NCBI GenBank assembly: GCA_964444135.1
Contig: CAYUFX010000010.1
Location: 1 to 64,000 of the forward strand
Reading direction: 5' to 3'
From: NIOZ-UU13 sp964444135
GTDB lineage: Bacteria; Planctomycetota; Phycisphaerae; Sedimentisphaerales; Anaerobacaceae
Length of the DNA: 64,000 bases
Shown: positions 17,765-27,459 of the stretch, piece by piece
Position numbering within the stretch: position 1 is the first letter of the stretch
Layout of the letters: every line of letters begins with the position of its first letter
Translations under genes and position numbers: made by a program
Notes under the pieces: model-generated
What the model saw: the letters and a program-made list of their open reading frames with translations, nothing else
What the model was told of the DNA's origin: nothing
Database searches by the model: none

Positions 17765-20700
17765 ATGCGTCGCAGCGGGCATCTTTGGTTGCTAATTCTT
17801 ATTGGCTGTTGGCTTCTTCCGGTATTTATTCTCCCAACTAAAGCGTATGGACACGATTGGCCTATGTGGCGATACGATGCGGGACGCCGTGCAGCATCAC
17901 CCGAGGAGCTGCCAGCACAGATGCATCTGCAGTGGGTTCGTGTGATGGCCCCTCCAAAACCCGCCTGGCCAAAAAGTCAGGATAGGCTACAGTTTGATGC
18001 CTCATACGAACCCGTTGTTGCGGGAAAGACCATTTTCATTGGCTCAATGGTCTGCGACCGTGTAACAGCCTATGACACAGAGACAGGGATAGAGAAGTGG
18101 CGTTTCTATACCGATGGGCCGGTGCGTTTTGCGCCCGTGGTATATAAAGACAAGCTCTACTTTGCCTCTGACGATGGATATCTCTATTGCCTGGATGCCA
18201 AAAATGGTTCTCTTGTCCGGAAGTTTTCCGGTGGTCCCGCCCAGAACAAAGTGATTGGCAACGACCGACTGATAAGCATGTGGCCCATGCGGGGCGGGCC
18301 GGTTCTATATGAGGGGAAGATATACTTCGCAGCCAGTATTTGGCCTTTTATGGGTACCTTTATCCACGCAATCGAAGCTGAGACCGGAGAGGCCATCTGG
18401 ACCAATAGCGGCAGCGGTGCGACTTACATCTTGCAGCCACATAGCAGTCCGGCCTTTGCCGGTGTGGCGCCGCAGGGTTATTTGGTGGCTACGAAGAACA
18501 AATTGCTGGTATCCGGCGGCCGTTCCGTACCTGCTGCTTACGACCGCCATACAGGACGATTTCTATACTATCATATGAACAAGTATGGCAAAACCGGTGC
18601 GTGCGATGTTATGGCCTCGGGCGACCATTTTTTCAATCGTGGGGCCATATACAAACTCTCCGACGGTATTAGAATCTCCAGGGCGCCGGCATCTGTAATA
18701 GCAGATGAAGTTATCATCGGCAAAAGATATAATTCAATTATGGCTTACAAGCTTGAGCCGGGGGCAAAAAAAGCTGAGAGTTTATGGCAGGCAAAGGTCC
18801 CATCTGAGCTCAAGAGAATATTCTTGAAAGCCGGCTCACGTTTGTATGGCAGCGGCGAGAAAGGTACTATTTTCGCCGTTGATATTCCTTTGAACAATGG
18901 TCAATCCAAGGTCTCGTGGCAGGCAAAAGTAGAGGGCGAGGTATGGAACATGCTGGCAGCGGACGGCAAGCTTTTTGTCATTACTCTCCAGGGTAAACTT
19001 TACTGTTTCACAGACAAAAGAACCAAGCCAAAGCATTATTCATTGAAAATCGAACAACTTTCGCTTGAGTCCCCTCAATGGAAAAATGAGGTCAGGCAAA
19101 TATTGGAAATGACAGATGAAAGAGACGGGTACTGCCTGCTGCTTGGCATTGGCAACGGCGAACTTCTCGAGCAGTTAGTAAGCCAATCAGAATTACATAT
19201 TGTCGTACTCGACCCTGACTCCGGGAAGGTTGAAGCAATACGCAGGAGGCTTGACGAGGCAGGACTGTATGGAACCCGAGTCGCTGTTCACCTCGGCGAT
19301 ATTACGACGATGCGACTTCCCCCCTATTTGGCTAATCTTGTCGTATCAGAAGACCGAAATCAGAAGTCAGCTCTGTCCTCTGTCCTATTTGAGCGTGTTT
19401 TTCATTCGCTTCGCCCTTACGGGGGAACAGCCTGCTTTTTGGCCCCACAAAGTGAGCATATTCAAATTATGAGGCGGGTGCTCGAATCGAAACTGCCTGG
19501 CTCTCAGATTACAAGTTCGGGTGATTTTATTATGTTGACCCGGGCCGGCCCACTAACCGATTCGGCCGATTGGACCCATCAGTACGGCGATTCGGCCAAT
19601 ACCGTGATGTCTAAAGACAAGAGGGTAAAGGCTCCACTCGGACTTCTATGGTTCGGCGGCCCTTCCAATGACAAGATATTGCCGCGTCACGGACACGGCC
19701 CATCTCCACAGGTTGTTGGGGGACGACTTTTCATTGAAGGGCGGGACATGCTCCGGGCGGTTGACGTCTATACCGGCCGGCTACTTTGGGAAAGAGACTT
19801 TACGGACATGGGCAAGTACTACGACAATACCAGCCATCAGCCTGGTGCTAACGAGATTGGAAGCAACTATGTCTCTGTTTCGGACGGCGTTTACGTAGTA
19901 TATGGGGACAAAATCCACGTGCTTGACCCGGCCACGGGCAGGACCTCGAAGGAATTCTCGATGCCGCACGAAGACAGGCCTCGATGGGGCACAATTGCGG
20001 TCTGGGAAGATATACTGCTTGCAACTGCCTCACCGATTAACATTCCGCTCACGGACAAACCGGTGCGCACAAAGCTCCCCGAGAACATTCAACCAATCAT
20101 TAAAAAGGGAGCCGATTGGCAATACTTAGCCGGTACTCATCCGAATAGTGCATGGACACAGCCGGATTTCAACGCCGAAACATGGAGGACTTCAGCGGCG
20201 GGTTTCGGCTACAATTATAAAGACAACAAGACGGTGCTGAAGGATATGAAAGACCATTATACTGTCGTGTATATACGCAAGTCATTCAACATACCTGAGC
20301 CGGAGGATATCCAAGAATTGGGATTGGTGGTCAAGTACGATGATGCCTTTATCGCCTACCTCAACGGCAAGGAGGTCCTCCGCGTGGACGTCTTCAATGG
20401 CAGCGGAGCTAAGGCTTCGGATATAGAAAAACATGAACATAAAGGCTGGGAGTATTTCAAGATAGACAACCACAGTAGTCTTTTGCGTGAGGGAACAAAT
20501 TTGCTGGCCATCGAAGGGCATAACCGGAAAGTTGACAGCAGCGGTTTTACCCTCAATCCTTATCTGGTCGTCCTCCGAAATGGGAAACCTGGTGTGAATA
20601 GGAACATCGAAACCCCCGGCTTGAACGATGTCTCCGGGATAACGGTCAATGCAAACTATGCTTCCGGCAGCAAGATGCTCGTTGCCATGGATAGGCACAG

Positions 20701-22138
20701 CGGCAAAATTCTCTGGAAACGCGACGCAGAATACTCTTTCCGCCACAACACCATTGCAATGGCAGCCAACAAAGTCTTCTGCATCGACGGGATGAGCACA
20801 GCCAAGCTGGCCTACTTTAAACGCCGAGGGCTCGACTTCGAGAAAGAACACAGGTTGTATGCATTAGATGCTTGGACGGGAGAATTGCTTTGGAAGACCA
20901 ATGAGGGCGTTTTCGGTACATGGCTCGGTTATTCAGTAGAGCATGATGTTCTGCTCCAGGCAGGCAGCCGATCCAGGGACCGGGCAAGGGATGAGGCGGA
21001 CAAAGGCATGGCTGCTTACAGGGGCTCGGACGGCGAGGTACTCTGGAGGATTGATGACAGTTATAAGGGCCCCCCAATACTCTATCGCGACTGGGTAATA
21101 ACACAGAACAATGGTGGCACTGGTTCTGCTGCCGCTGAGGCAAGTGTTCTTGACCTGCTTAGCGGCAAGACCATCATGCGCGAACACCCGATGACCGGCG
21201 ATATGGTTTCCTGGAAGTGGGTTCGCTTCTACGGGTGCAACACGGCAATAGCCAGTGAAAACCTGCTGACTTTTCGGTCGGCCTCAGGGGCGTTTGTGGA
21301 CTTAACCAGGGGGCAAGGTACGGCCAGCATCGGTGGGTTTAAGTCCGGCTGCACATCGAATTTGATTATCGCCAATGGCGTGCTTAACGCCCCCGACTAT
21401 ACGCGGACGTGCATATGCAGCTACCAGAATCAGGCATCACTTGCCTTAGTCCCCATGCCGGAGGTTGGGTATTGGACTTTTGACTATTACCGGGTTCCAA
21501 GTTTGGCGACCCCGGTTAAGCAGGTGGGGATAAACTTTGGCGCTCCAGGCAACCGTTATGCTGAAAATGGTACGTTGTGGCTGGAGTTTCCAAGTATTGG
21601 AGGACCATCGCCGGATATTCCTGTTCGAGCCAAATATGAAAAACATCAGTGGTTCCGCTATCACAGCTCGCGAGTAAAAGGCAAGCATAACTGGATAACC
21701 GCCTCGGGTGTAACGGGGCTCAGGGAAGTCTCCATCCGCATGTTCCTTCAACCAGGCAGGAATGCATCAAAAGTTGACGCTTTCGATAAGCACATCGGCC
21801 GAATTCCTACCTGGCAGGAAGAGCAACTCAAGGGTGCTTTCGAACGGCCTCGACCTTATACTGTACGCTTGTACTTTGCTGAGACTGAGGAATACGGGAT
21901 TGGTCGGCGTCTCTTCAATGTCTCACTTCAGGACAGGCAGGTCCTGGAAGCCTTCGATATCGTGAAGGAAGCCGGCGGACCAAATCGACCTGTGGTAAAG
22001 GAGTTCAAAGGAATTAACGTAAAAGATGATTTAAGGGTCACTCTTGCTCCTGTAATGGACTTGGCCATCCCTAACGGGACTGCCGAGCAAGCCGGTCCTC
22101 TGCTTTGTGGAATTGAAATTATTGCCGAAGGTTGGTAA
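17765..22138 (+). CDS. giant exported PQQ-type beta-propeller protein with methyltransferase-like and malectin-like modules
   Basis: 1457 residues from the chosen start, whose hydrophobic signal segment (HLWLLILIGCWLL) follows at once. The frame opens at 17648, but that extension is B-family repeat. Modules in order: PQQ/Trp-docking propeller blades (about 30-430; TAYDTETGIEKWRF, LYCLDAKNGS), a Rossmann methyltransferase-like segment (about 445-595; LLLGIGNGELLEQL), more propeller (600-780), a GH2-like jelly-roll (about 782-938; YIRKSFNIP, YLNGKEVLRV), propeller again (940-1250) and a malectin-like end (about 1362-1457; RLYFAETEEYG). It likely acts in the periplasm or on the surface; the biochemical role is unknown. 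Residues near 530-540 come from an interspersed repeat. Confidence 0.78.
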   Translation: MRRSGHLWLLILIGCWLLPVFILPTKAYGHDWPMWRYDAGRRAASPEELPAQMHLQWVRVMAPPKPAWPKSQDRLQFDASYEPVVAGKTIFIGSMVCDRVTAYDTETGIEKWRFYTDGPVRFAPVVYKDKLYFASDDGYLYCLDAKNGSLVRKFSGGPAQNKVIGNDRLISMWPMRGGPVLYEGKIYFAASIWPFMGTFIHAIEAETGEAIWTNSGSGATYILQPHSSPAFAGVAPQGYLVATKNKLLVSGGRSVPAAYDRHTGRFLYYHMNKYGKTGACDVMASGDHFFNRGAIYKLSDGIRISRAPASVIADEVIIGKRYNSIMAYKLEPGAKKAESLWQAKVPSELKRIFLKAGSRLYGSGEKGTIFAVDIPLNNGQSKVSWQAKVEGEVWNMLAADGKLFVITLQGKLYCFTDKRTKPKHYSLKIEQLSLESPQWKNEVRQILEMTDERDGYCLLLGIGNGELLEQLVSQSELHIVVLDPDSGKVEAIRRRLDEAGLYGTRVAVHLGDITTMRLPPYLANLVVSEDRNQKSALSSVLFERVFHSLRPYGGTACFLAPQSEHIQIMRRVLESKLPGSQITSSGDFIMLTRAGPLTDSADWTHQYGDSANTVMSKDKRVKAPLGLLWFGGPSNDKILPRHGHGPSPQVVGGRLFIEGRDMLRAVDVYTGRLLWERDFTDMGKYYDNTSHQPGANEIGSNYVSVSDGVYVVYGDKIHVLDPATGRTSKEFSMPHEDRPRWGTIAVWEDILLATASPINIPLTDKPVRTKLPENIQPIIKKGADWQYLAGTHPNSAWTQPDFNAETWRTSAAGFGYNYKDNKTVLKDMKDHYTVVYIRKSFNIPEPEDIQELGLVVKYDDAFIAYLNGKEVLRVDVFNGSGAKASDIEKHEHKGWEYFKIDNHSSLLREGTNLLAIEGHNRKVDSSGFTLNPYLVVLRNGKPGVNRNIETPGLNDVSGITVNANYASGSKMLVAMDRHSGKILWKRDAEYSFRHNTIAMAANKVFCIDGMSTAKLAYFKRRGLDFEKEHRLYALDAWTGELLWKTNEGVFGTWLGYSVEHDVLLQAGSRSRDRARDEADKGMAAYRGSDGEVLWRIDDSYKGPPILYRDWVITQNNGGTGSAAAEASVLDLLSGKTIMREHPMTGDMVSWKWVRFYGCNTAIASENLLTFRSASGAFVDLTRGQGTASIGGFKSGCTSNLIIANGVLNAPDYTRTCICSYQNQASLALVPMPEVGYWTFDYYRVPSLATPVKQVGINFGAPGNRYAENGTLWLEFPSIGGPSPDIPVRAKYEKHQWFRYHSSRVKGKHNWITASGVTGLREVSIRMFLQPGRNASKVDAFDKHIGRIPTWQEEQLKGAFERPRPYTVRLYFAETEEYGIGRRLFNVSLQDRQVLEAFDIVKEAGGPNRPVVKEFKGINVKDDLRVTLAPVMDLAIPNGTAEQAGPLLCGIEIIAEGW
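19355..19385. repeat. E-family repeat embedded in PQQ gene
   Basis: CGAAATCAGAAGTCAG directly followed by CTCTGTCCTCTGTCC, the same phrase pair as in the intergenic element at 46921-46976 (which has a few bases more between them). It is translated as RNQKSALSSV in the methyltransferase-like module. Confidence 0.75.
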
Positions 22139-22188
22139 GCTGTAGAAAAAACCTTCCGAAACGCGGCTCTGGCACGGCTGGTAGGATT

Positions 22189-22213
22189 GAGGGACCCCGC
22201 AAGGCGGGAACCC
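22189..22213. repeat. A-family repeat, intergenic
   Basis: GAGGGACCCCGCAAGGCGGG then AACCC: the reverse complement of the element at 23894-23918. It lies between the PQQ gene and the ribosome site of the beta-helix gene. Confidence 0.9.
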
Positions 22214-22239
22214 AAAGCCAATTAACGGAGGTCAATACA

Positions 22240-23583
22240 ATGAAAACAAGTCTTTTTTTATTACTCTCTGCCATTTCCTTTGTCGTCGGCGCCGCCAGTA
22301 TCTCATACGCCCTTGAATCTCGAAAAGATTTCTCACCTAAGCCGGATGAGCAGCAACTGCCCAAAGCCATGCATTCGGCAATGAAAGAATTGCCCAAGAT
22401 AACGGTTGGGAAAGATAACGCTCACATAATAGGCAATGACAACAGGGCATTGCAGGCTGCGGTGGATTATATTGCCGGTCTCGGAGGCGGAACAGTCGAA
22501 ATTGGCGAGGGAGAATATGTGATGTATGATTCACTTCATCTGCGGGCCAACGTAACAGTCAAGGGCAGGAAAGGCAAAACGGTCTTACGGAAGGCCGATG
22601 GGGCTGTATCTGCTCTGGCACTCGATGGTGACTTTGGTGAGCAGCAAATCACACTGGAGGACCCGAACGGCTTTGAGGTAGGTTATGGCGTTGCGATTTG
22701 GGACGATAGAGCCGGAGGATTCCATACCACCGTCGCCCGCATCACAGGGCGAAATGACAACACCTTCTCAATTGACAAGCCGCTCATGGCCGACTGCATG
22801 GTAAGCAACAAAGCCAAAGCCGCAACAGTCTTCCCGATAGTAAGCGGCTATCACATTGAAGGGGCGCGAGTTAAAGATTTCATAATTGACGGCAATAAGG
22901 ACTCCAACGTCCACCTGAACGGCTGCCGAGGTGCGGGGATTTTCCTGTATCGGGCCTTCGGGACAGTCATCCAGGATTGTGTAGTGCGAAACTACAATGG
23001 GGATGGAATCAGTTTCCAGCAATCCAATGATGTTACTGTAATTGGCTGTCTTTGTGAGAATAATACCTATCTCGGCATACATCCCGGTAGCGGCTCCCAG
23101 CGTCCGCGTATTCGCAATTGTGCTGCCCGTGGTAACGGAACTGACGGTCTATTTTTGTGCTGGCGGGTTCGGCACGGATTATTCGAGGATAACGTTTTGG
23201 AAGGTAATGGACGATTTGGTATCTCCATCGGGCACAAAGATTCCGACAATCTTCTTCGCCGCAACATTGTCCGTCTGAATCGTCAAAATGGAGTCTTTTT
23301 CCGTAACGAAACACTGGGAATGGCCGCTCACCGCAATCGCCTCGAGGAAAATATCATCGAGAACAACGGTACAGGTGGAGAAGCGGCGGGTATTCGTATT
23401 CGAGGACAGACTAATAACCTGGTTTTCAAGAACAATATTATTCGTGACACCCGAGAAGATAATTCACAAAGCCAAACTGTAGGCATTCGAATCGAAGAGC
23501 AAGTCGGACAAGTAATTCTCGAAGGTAACCAGATAAAGGCCAAAACGGCAATTGACGATAGACGAGCGCCAAAATCAAAATAA
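22240..23583 (+). CDS. secreted right-handed parallel beta-helix protein
   Basis: 447 residues from the ATG at 22240, chosen because GGAGG lies eight bases upstream and a signal peptide (hydrophobic 3-18, ending SYA) follows. The body is a parallel beta-helix: about ten turns with N-rich ladder positions such as NYNGDGISFQQSNDVTVIGC, CAARGNGTDGLF, NRQNGVFFRN and NIIENNGTGG, preceded by GGGTVEIGEGEYVM near 85, a pectate-lyase-like cap. Such proteins bind or cleave polysaccharide (polysaccharide lyase or epimerase type). Catalytic residues cannot be fixed by eye. Probably co-transcribed with the PQQ gene. Confidence 0.82.
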   Translation: MKTSLFLLLSAISFVVGAASISYALESRKDFSPKPDEQQLPKAMHSAMKELPKITVGKDNAHIIGNDNRALQAAVDYIAGLGGGTVEIGEGEYVMYDSLHLRANVTVKGRKGKTVLRKADGAVSALALDGDFGEQQITLEDPNGFEVGYGVAIWDDRAGGFHTTVARITGRNDNTFSIDKPLMADCMVSNKAKAATVFPIVSGYHIEGARVKDFIIDGNKDSNVHLNGCRGAGIFLYRAFGTVIQDCVVRNYNGDGISFQQSNDVTVIGCLCENNTYLGIHPGSGSQRPRIRNCAARGNGTDGLFLCWRVRHGLFEDNVLEGNGRFGISIGHKDSDNLLRRNIVRLNRQNGVFFRNETLGMAAHRNRLEENIIENNGTGGEAAGIRIRGQTNNLVFKNNIIRDTREDNSQSQTVGIRIEEQVGQVILEGNQIKAKTAIDDRRAPKSK

Positions 23584-23659
23584 GGCTTGCCTCGCTGATT
23601 TCCAACTATGCTTATGCTACCCATGGACGTTTACGATTATTCGATTCTGCAATGGCTTT

Positions 23660-23684
23660 AGGTTCCCGCCTTGCGGGGTCCCTC
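23660..23684. repeat. A-family repeat, intergenic
   Basis: AGGTTCCCGCCTTGCGGGGT then CCCTC. It is preceded by CTTT, as is the variant in the terminal nucleotidyltransferase gene at 63512. The rest of the gap 23584-23888 shows no gene. Confidence 0.9.
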
Positions 23685-23888
23685 AGGGAAAGTTCCACAT
23701 CCTGCTTTACCTGAAAGTCAAACATGCCTACACAAATGAAGTCTGCGCCATTGGCAAAAGCAAACTTGAATCCTTCCTCGGCGCTTTAAGTTAAAAAAAT
23801 GAATTATGAATATCGAACAAGGAATGCAGAAGTTCAATTTTCTACATTCGAAATTCGATAATCTTTAGTAAGATTGAATTGACCGGAT

Positions 23889-24869
23889 TTATTGGGTTCC
23901 CGCCTTGCGGGGTCCCTCACGCGGTATGCCCCTAAGCACATCGGTCGGAGCATAATCGTCTGTGAGAATCGGTCCTTTTAGCACATAATCGTTTTGCATT
24001 CCATCCTCTTCAATAATATCAGGAAGGTTCAGGATGAAATGCTTCTCCTCTTGCAGCCGCCTGGCTGCAGCCAATAAGTCTTTTTGAGTTAGCGGCTTTT
24101 CCCTTGCATCAACAATAACGATAACATTGCCACCGGAACCATACGAGTATTGATTGCGGAAGACGGCATTAAAAGTGCGCCGATGATAATGATAGGACTC
24201 AAAACCGGGCCGCAAATTACTAACAACAACACCATCTGAAGTTAAGAGCCCTTTAAGGCATTCCATAAATTCCTTGGTTGTTAAATGATAGGGAATGTAC
24301 CCTCCTCTGAAAGTGTCCACGAAGATGATATCGTATTTCATTTTATCCCGTAATAATCGCCGCACCTGCACTCGTCCATCGCGAACATAGACCTTCATAA
24401 GATTATCTTCCCTGAAGCCGAAATACTTCTTGGCAACCGAAACAACATCAGGGTCAAGCTCAATATTATCAATCGGCACCTTGGGAAAATAATGATGAAT
24501 CGCCATCGACAGGGTTCCTCCACCTAATCCTATAAACAGAATCCTCTTCGGGTCCTGTTTATGGGCAAACCCGGCGAACATGAGATTATAGTAGTACATC
24601 TCAAACTTCAGAGGCTGATGGATATTTATTACCGATTCCTCATAATCGCTGCCGGAACGCCGGAACTGAAGTCGCCGTATTTTTCCATCTTCGACTACGC
24701 GAATGTAGTGATACAAACTCTCTTTTTCCAATAGCACCTTGTATTCATTTTCGGAATAATCATCTTGCCCGAGGACAGACCCCCCTTGTTCTCCTTCGGC
24801 TGATGAGGCTTGAGAAATGACCCCTATTGAAATCGCGAAAATCGCAATCATCGTATATCTAAGTCCCAT
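23889..24869 (-). CDS. spermidine-synthase-like methyltransferase-fold protein
   Basis: 326 residues. A hydrophobic N-terminus (5-22, ending ASSA) suggests export or anchoring. IRRLQFRRSGSDYEESVIN near 70 and RILFIGLGGGTLSMAIHHYFP near 108 (SAM/dcSAM-binding loop), then IDNIELDPDVV and IIFVDTFRGGYIPYHL, are hallmarks of the spermidine synthase family, as in the soluble half of membrane-fused versions. The upstream membrane gene overlaps its start by about 11 bases if its frameshift is ignored, so they were likely one coupled unit. The last nine residues (EGPRKAGTQ) come from the A-family repeat at 23894-23918. True polyamine synthesis is uncertain. Confidence 0.78.
   Translation of the reverse strand: MGLRYTMIAIFAISIGVISQASSAEGEQGGSVLGQDDYSENEYKVLLEKESLYHYIRVVEDGKIRRLQFRRSGSDYEESVINIHQPLKFEMYYYNLMFAGFAHKQDPKRILFIGLGGGTLSMAIHHYFPKVPIDNIELDPDVVSVAKKYFGFREDNLMKVYVRDGRVQVRRLLRDKMKYDIIFVDTFRGGYIPYHLTTKEFMECLKGLLTSDGVVVSNLRPGFESYHYHRRTFNAVFRNQYSYGSGGNVIVIVDAREKPLTQKDLLAAARRLQEEKHFILNLPDIIEEDGMQNDYVLKGPILTDDYAPTDVLRGIPREGPRKAGTQ
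23894..23918. repeat. A-family repeat forming a gene's 3' end
   Basis: GGGTTCCCGCCTTGCGGGGT then CCCTC. It supplies the last codons of the spermidine-synthase-like gene on the minus strand; the stop codon lies just past it at 23889-23891. Confidence 0.88.
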
Positions 24870-25487
24870 GAGTAAAAACCTCCTTTTTCTTCATCCCTTG
24901 AGCATACCACGTTGTTAATAATAAAAGGGCAATCAGCAATAATGCCCCTGCTGAAAGGAACAGGATTCGCTGAATACCCATCCAGGTATAAAATAGAACG
25001 AAGTAAGCAAACACCCGAAAAAACTACCTATTGTGGATATGGCATATAATGTGCCGGCTTTTATTCCGACACTCGCGACATCCTGAGTTACCAAGCGGAC
25101 AGCGTATGGTGAAACAATCCCTAACAACATAATAGGGACAAAAAACAAAGCTATCGTGGCAAAAAGTGAGCCCCAACGCTCGTGCAAGTCAAGCTCTGCA
25201 AGCCATCCGCTGGCTTCCCTATGCCAAATTGCGACTGGTACAATAGAAATTGCTGCCATTATAATAATGAGCGCAAGGCAGAAACCATAAGGAAAACGCT
25301 GTGATAATAATCCACCTACAAAATAGCCTATGCTCAGAGCGGCCAGGAAAACGCTAATTACACTGCCCCAAACCCAAACCCCACTGCCGAAATCCGGCGA
25401 TAGCATCCTACCGCCTACAATCTCAAGTCCCATTAAAACCCATCCGCATCCGAACACCGTAACGGCAACTCCGCACGTTCGCGACAT
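24859..25487 (-). pseudogene. frameshifted membrane half of a spermidine-synthase-type protein
   Basis: The reading frame from 25487 encodes five or six membrane helices typical of membrane-bound spermidine-synthase relatives (GLEIVGGRML near 21, YAISTIGSFFG near 148). It ends early at 24933 with an odd polar tail. Near 24979-24986 a shift to another frame gives WMGIQRILFLSAG, a further hydrophobic helix, and a stop at 24859-24861 that overlaps the next gene's start. A single missing base therefore explains the break. Either the gene is inactivated or the assembly has an error there. The intact product would sit in the inner membrane. Confidence 0.72.
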
Positions 25488-25807
25488 ACTCTATTTCCTA
25501 ATTGACTTTTCCCATATAACAATCAGCATCACATTGCTGTAAAAAAGCTTTCGGCTGTCTGCCTAAAATGGTTCGAGCGAAGGAGATTGACATTGCCGAT
25601 AGCCGCGCTCTCGAACTGCCTCTCAACGTCGAAGCGAATCAGACTGTTGGCCAAGGAGCAAAGCGCACCCTTCTCGTCCAGAGCCTCAACCAGGATACAG
25701 CAGAGGTCTTCGCCCTTAGCGGCCAGTCCCTTTTAATCAGACGTCAGGCGAATCGCCGCCGAGTCATGTGCGAGACAGCACTCCGTAAGGAGTTCTTCGG
25801 ACTACCT

Positions 25808-26560
25808 TTATTGCTGAACCTTTCCAGTGGCTGCCCACTCCACACCGCGGACGATTATCCTCTGCACATTCGGATTCATCAGGGCCTTGCGGTCGTGACC
25901 GAATGCGTTATGAACCGTGCGACCCTTGCCATAATCCAAAGTGAAAATCAAGGGCTCGGTCTTCTTGCTCCAATCGGAATAGGCCTCCACCAGCACATCT
26001 ATCTCGCCGGTCCCCTGCAGCTTTGCGTACAGCTCGTCGTCGGTCTTGAAGTTGTTTATCCCTGCGGTGATGGGATGTTCCTTGTTGACCACCTTGGCCT
26101 CGAAGACACCTCGCGGGCCGTGACCCGACGTGCCCATTACCCATTTCCGGCCGCAGAGCCTGCCGAATTCCTCCCACTTAGGGAACGAGGCGCTGGCCAG
26201 GTGCTGGACGAAGAAACCCTTTCCACTCTTAACGAAGTTCAGAAGGTTCTGCTGGGCCTGCTCGGGAATCGTACGCCTACGTTGGCTATAGATCATAAAC
26301 ACGATAACATCGTACGCCTTCAGTGCGGTTTCCGATTCGAGGATTAGCGGATCTTCGCATACCCTGACATCAAACCTCCCCGACGCCACCAGCGCTTCCC
26401 TTGTGGTCTCGGACATTTCTCGCCAGGGATGCGCTGACACATCGTCGCCGGTAATCAGCAGCACCCTAATCTGGGCGGGCCGCTGGTTCGCATCGGCTGC
26501 GATACAAAAACTCAGCGCCACAATACATATCAGAACCAGTACAAAAACTAAACGCCGCAT
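25808..26560 (-). CDS. secreted ThuA-like protein
   Basis: 250 residues. The start at 26560 has AGGAG seven bases upstream and is followed by a signal peptide (hydrophobic 4-17). The rest is a ThuA-type glutamine-amidotransferase-like fold: VLLITGDDVSAHPWREM near 33, VIVFMIYSQRR near 84, GKGFFVQHLASASFPKW near 112, HPITAG and YGKGRTVHNAFGHD near 213. ThuA-like proteins are linked to sugar, especially trehalose or 3-keto-sugar, use and are often near Gfo/Idh/MocA genes. Here it stands alone between other minus-strand genes. An open frame on the opposite strand (25568-26347) is its shadow. Confidence 0.85.
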   Translation of the reverse strand: MRRLVFVLVLICIVALSFCIAADANQRPAQIRVLLITGDDVSAHPWREMSETTREALVASGRFDVRVCEDPLILESETALKAYDVIVFMIYSQRRRTIPEQAQQNLLNFVKSGKGFFVQHLASASFPKWEEFGRLCGRKWVMGTSGHGPRGVFEAKVVNKEHPITAGINNFKTDDELYAKLQGTGEIDVLVEAYSDWSKKTEPLIFTLDYGKGRTVHNAFGHDRKALMNPNVQRIIVRGVEWAATGKVQQ

Positions 26561-26737
26561 CTCATTTCTCCTTTCTGTCAAAAAACCAAAGTTGCTGTCC
26601 ACCCTGGACCCCGTGTGGAACAAAAAATATACGTGGCCTTTATGTTACAAAAACCATACCATACAATCCTTGAAAAATCAAGAGCTTATGTTATCCGACA
26701 TTTCTCATATACACGAGTTAACATATAGAGGGCAGCT

Positions 26738-27334
26738 TTATTTTTCAGTATTCTTTCTGATTGCCTTCAATTCATGAAGCATTTGTTCTAATATTTGGCC
26801 CACAGATTTTTCAACAGGCTCGTTGGTTGTTAAAGATTCAGAAATTGGATGCAGCAATCGTAACTTTTCCCTAAGCCGGTTATGGAGTTTCTCATATTCA
26901 ACAAGGCCGGCCATGTTTCCTTCGTAACCGGTGGCGGACTGCGATTGACCTGCTGTTTGTATCCTAATAGAACCTATGCCTAATATCCGGTCGTATAAGG
27001 TCCGCTGCAATATAAAATCAGTAACGGAACGATAAGGAATATTTTGGTGAGTCTTGGTGAGAATCCCCTTGTGAATAGTGACGCGGTCCTCCTGAATCAA
27101 ATAGGATAGATTTCTTATCCATAATATTGCAATCGGATAGACTATAAGCCACATTACAAGGACGGCAATGACCGCAATTATCCAAATGACCGGTGGTGCA
27201 TTTGGGTCCCCATCAGCGATGTAAATTATTGTATGTACAACGGAAACGCCCACCAAAATGAAAGCGGATACTGTCAAAAGAACCCAAACCGTCTTAGTAT
27301 AAAGCTTTTTGTCTGGTTTAATCCTTTCTTCCAT
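26738..27334 (-). CDS. membrane protein with bacterial PH domain (YdbS-like)
   Basis: 198 residues. Two membrane helices (about 15-34 and 46-70) are followed by a bacterial PH domain: IQEDRVTIHKGILTKTHQNIPYRSVTDFILQRTLYDRILGIGSI is the family pattern (about 76-120), with a QTAGQS segment after. The C-terminal third is a charged, likely coiled helix. A minus-strand start with AAGGTAATT upstream is acceptable. Proteins of this family are small membrane-surface proteins of poorly known function. It is not obviously in an operon with the ThuA-like gene. Confidence 0.75.
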   Translation of the reverse strand: MEERIKPDKKLYTKTVWVLLTVSAFILVGVSVVHTIIYIADGDPNAPPVIWIIAVIAVLVMWLIVYPIAILWIRNLSYLIQEDRVTIHKGILTKTHQNIPYRSVTDFILQRTLYDRILGIGSIRIQTAGQSQSATGYEGNMAGLVEYEKLHNRLREKLRLLHPISESLTTNEPVEKSVGQILEQMLHELKAIRKNTEK

Positions 27335-27459
27335 GGGTAATTACCTTTCAGATATGGCCACCTAATAATTATAATATTCTACAACATAATACCATTATCC
27401 ACTATCGGTTAATAGCTCATCATCCGAGGTCTGAGCTTCTTCATAATAGATAGCGTTAT

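Noticed and set aside
20282..20851. A 189-codon minus-strand open frame within the PQQ gene
   Set aside because: Antisense shadow of a coding region with clear PQQ and jelly-roll motifs.
25568..26347. A long plus-strand open frame (259 codons) opposite the ThuA-like gene
   Set aside because: It mirrors the ThuA-like coding region, has no recognisable family and no ribosome site; the minus strand has a signal peptide, AGGAG and clear ThuA motifs.
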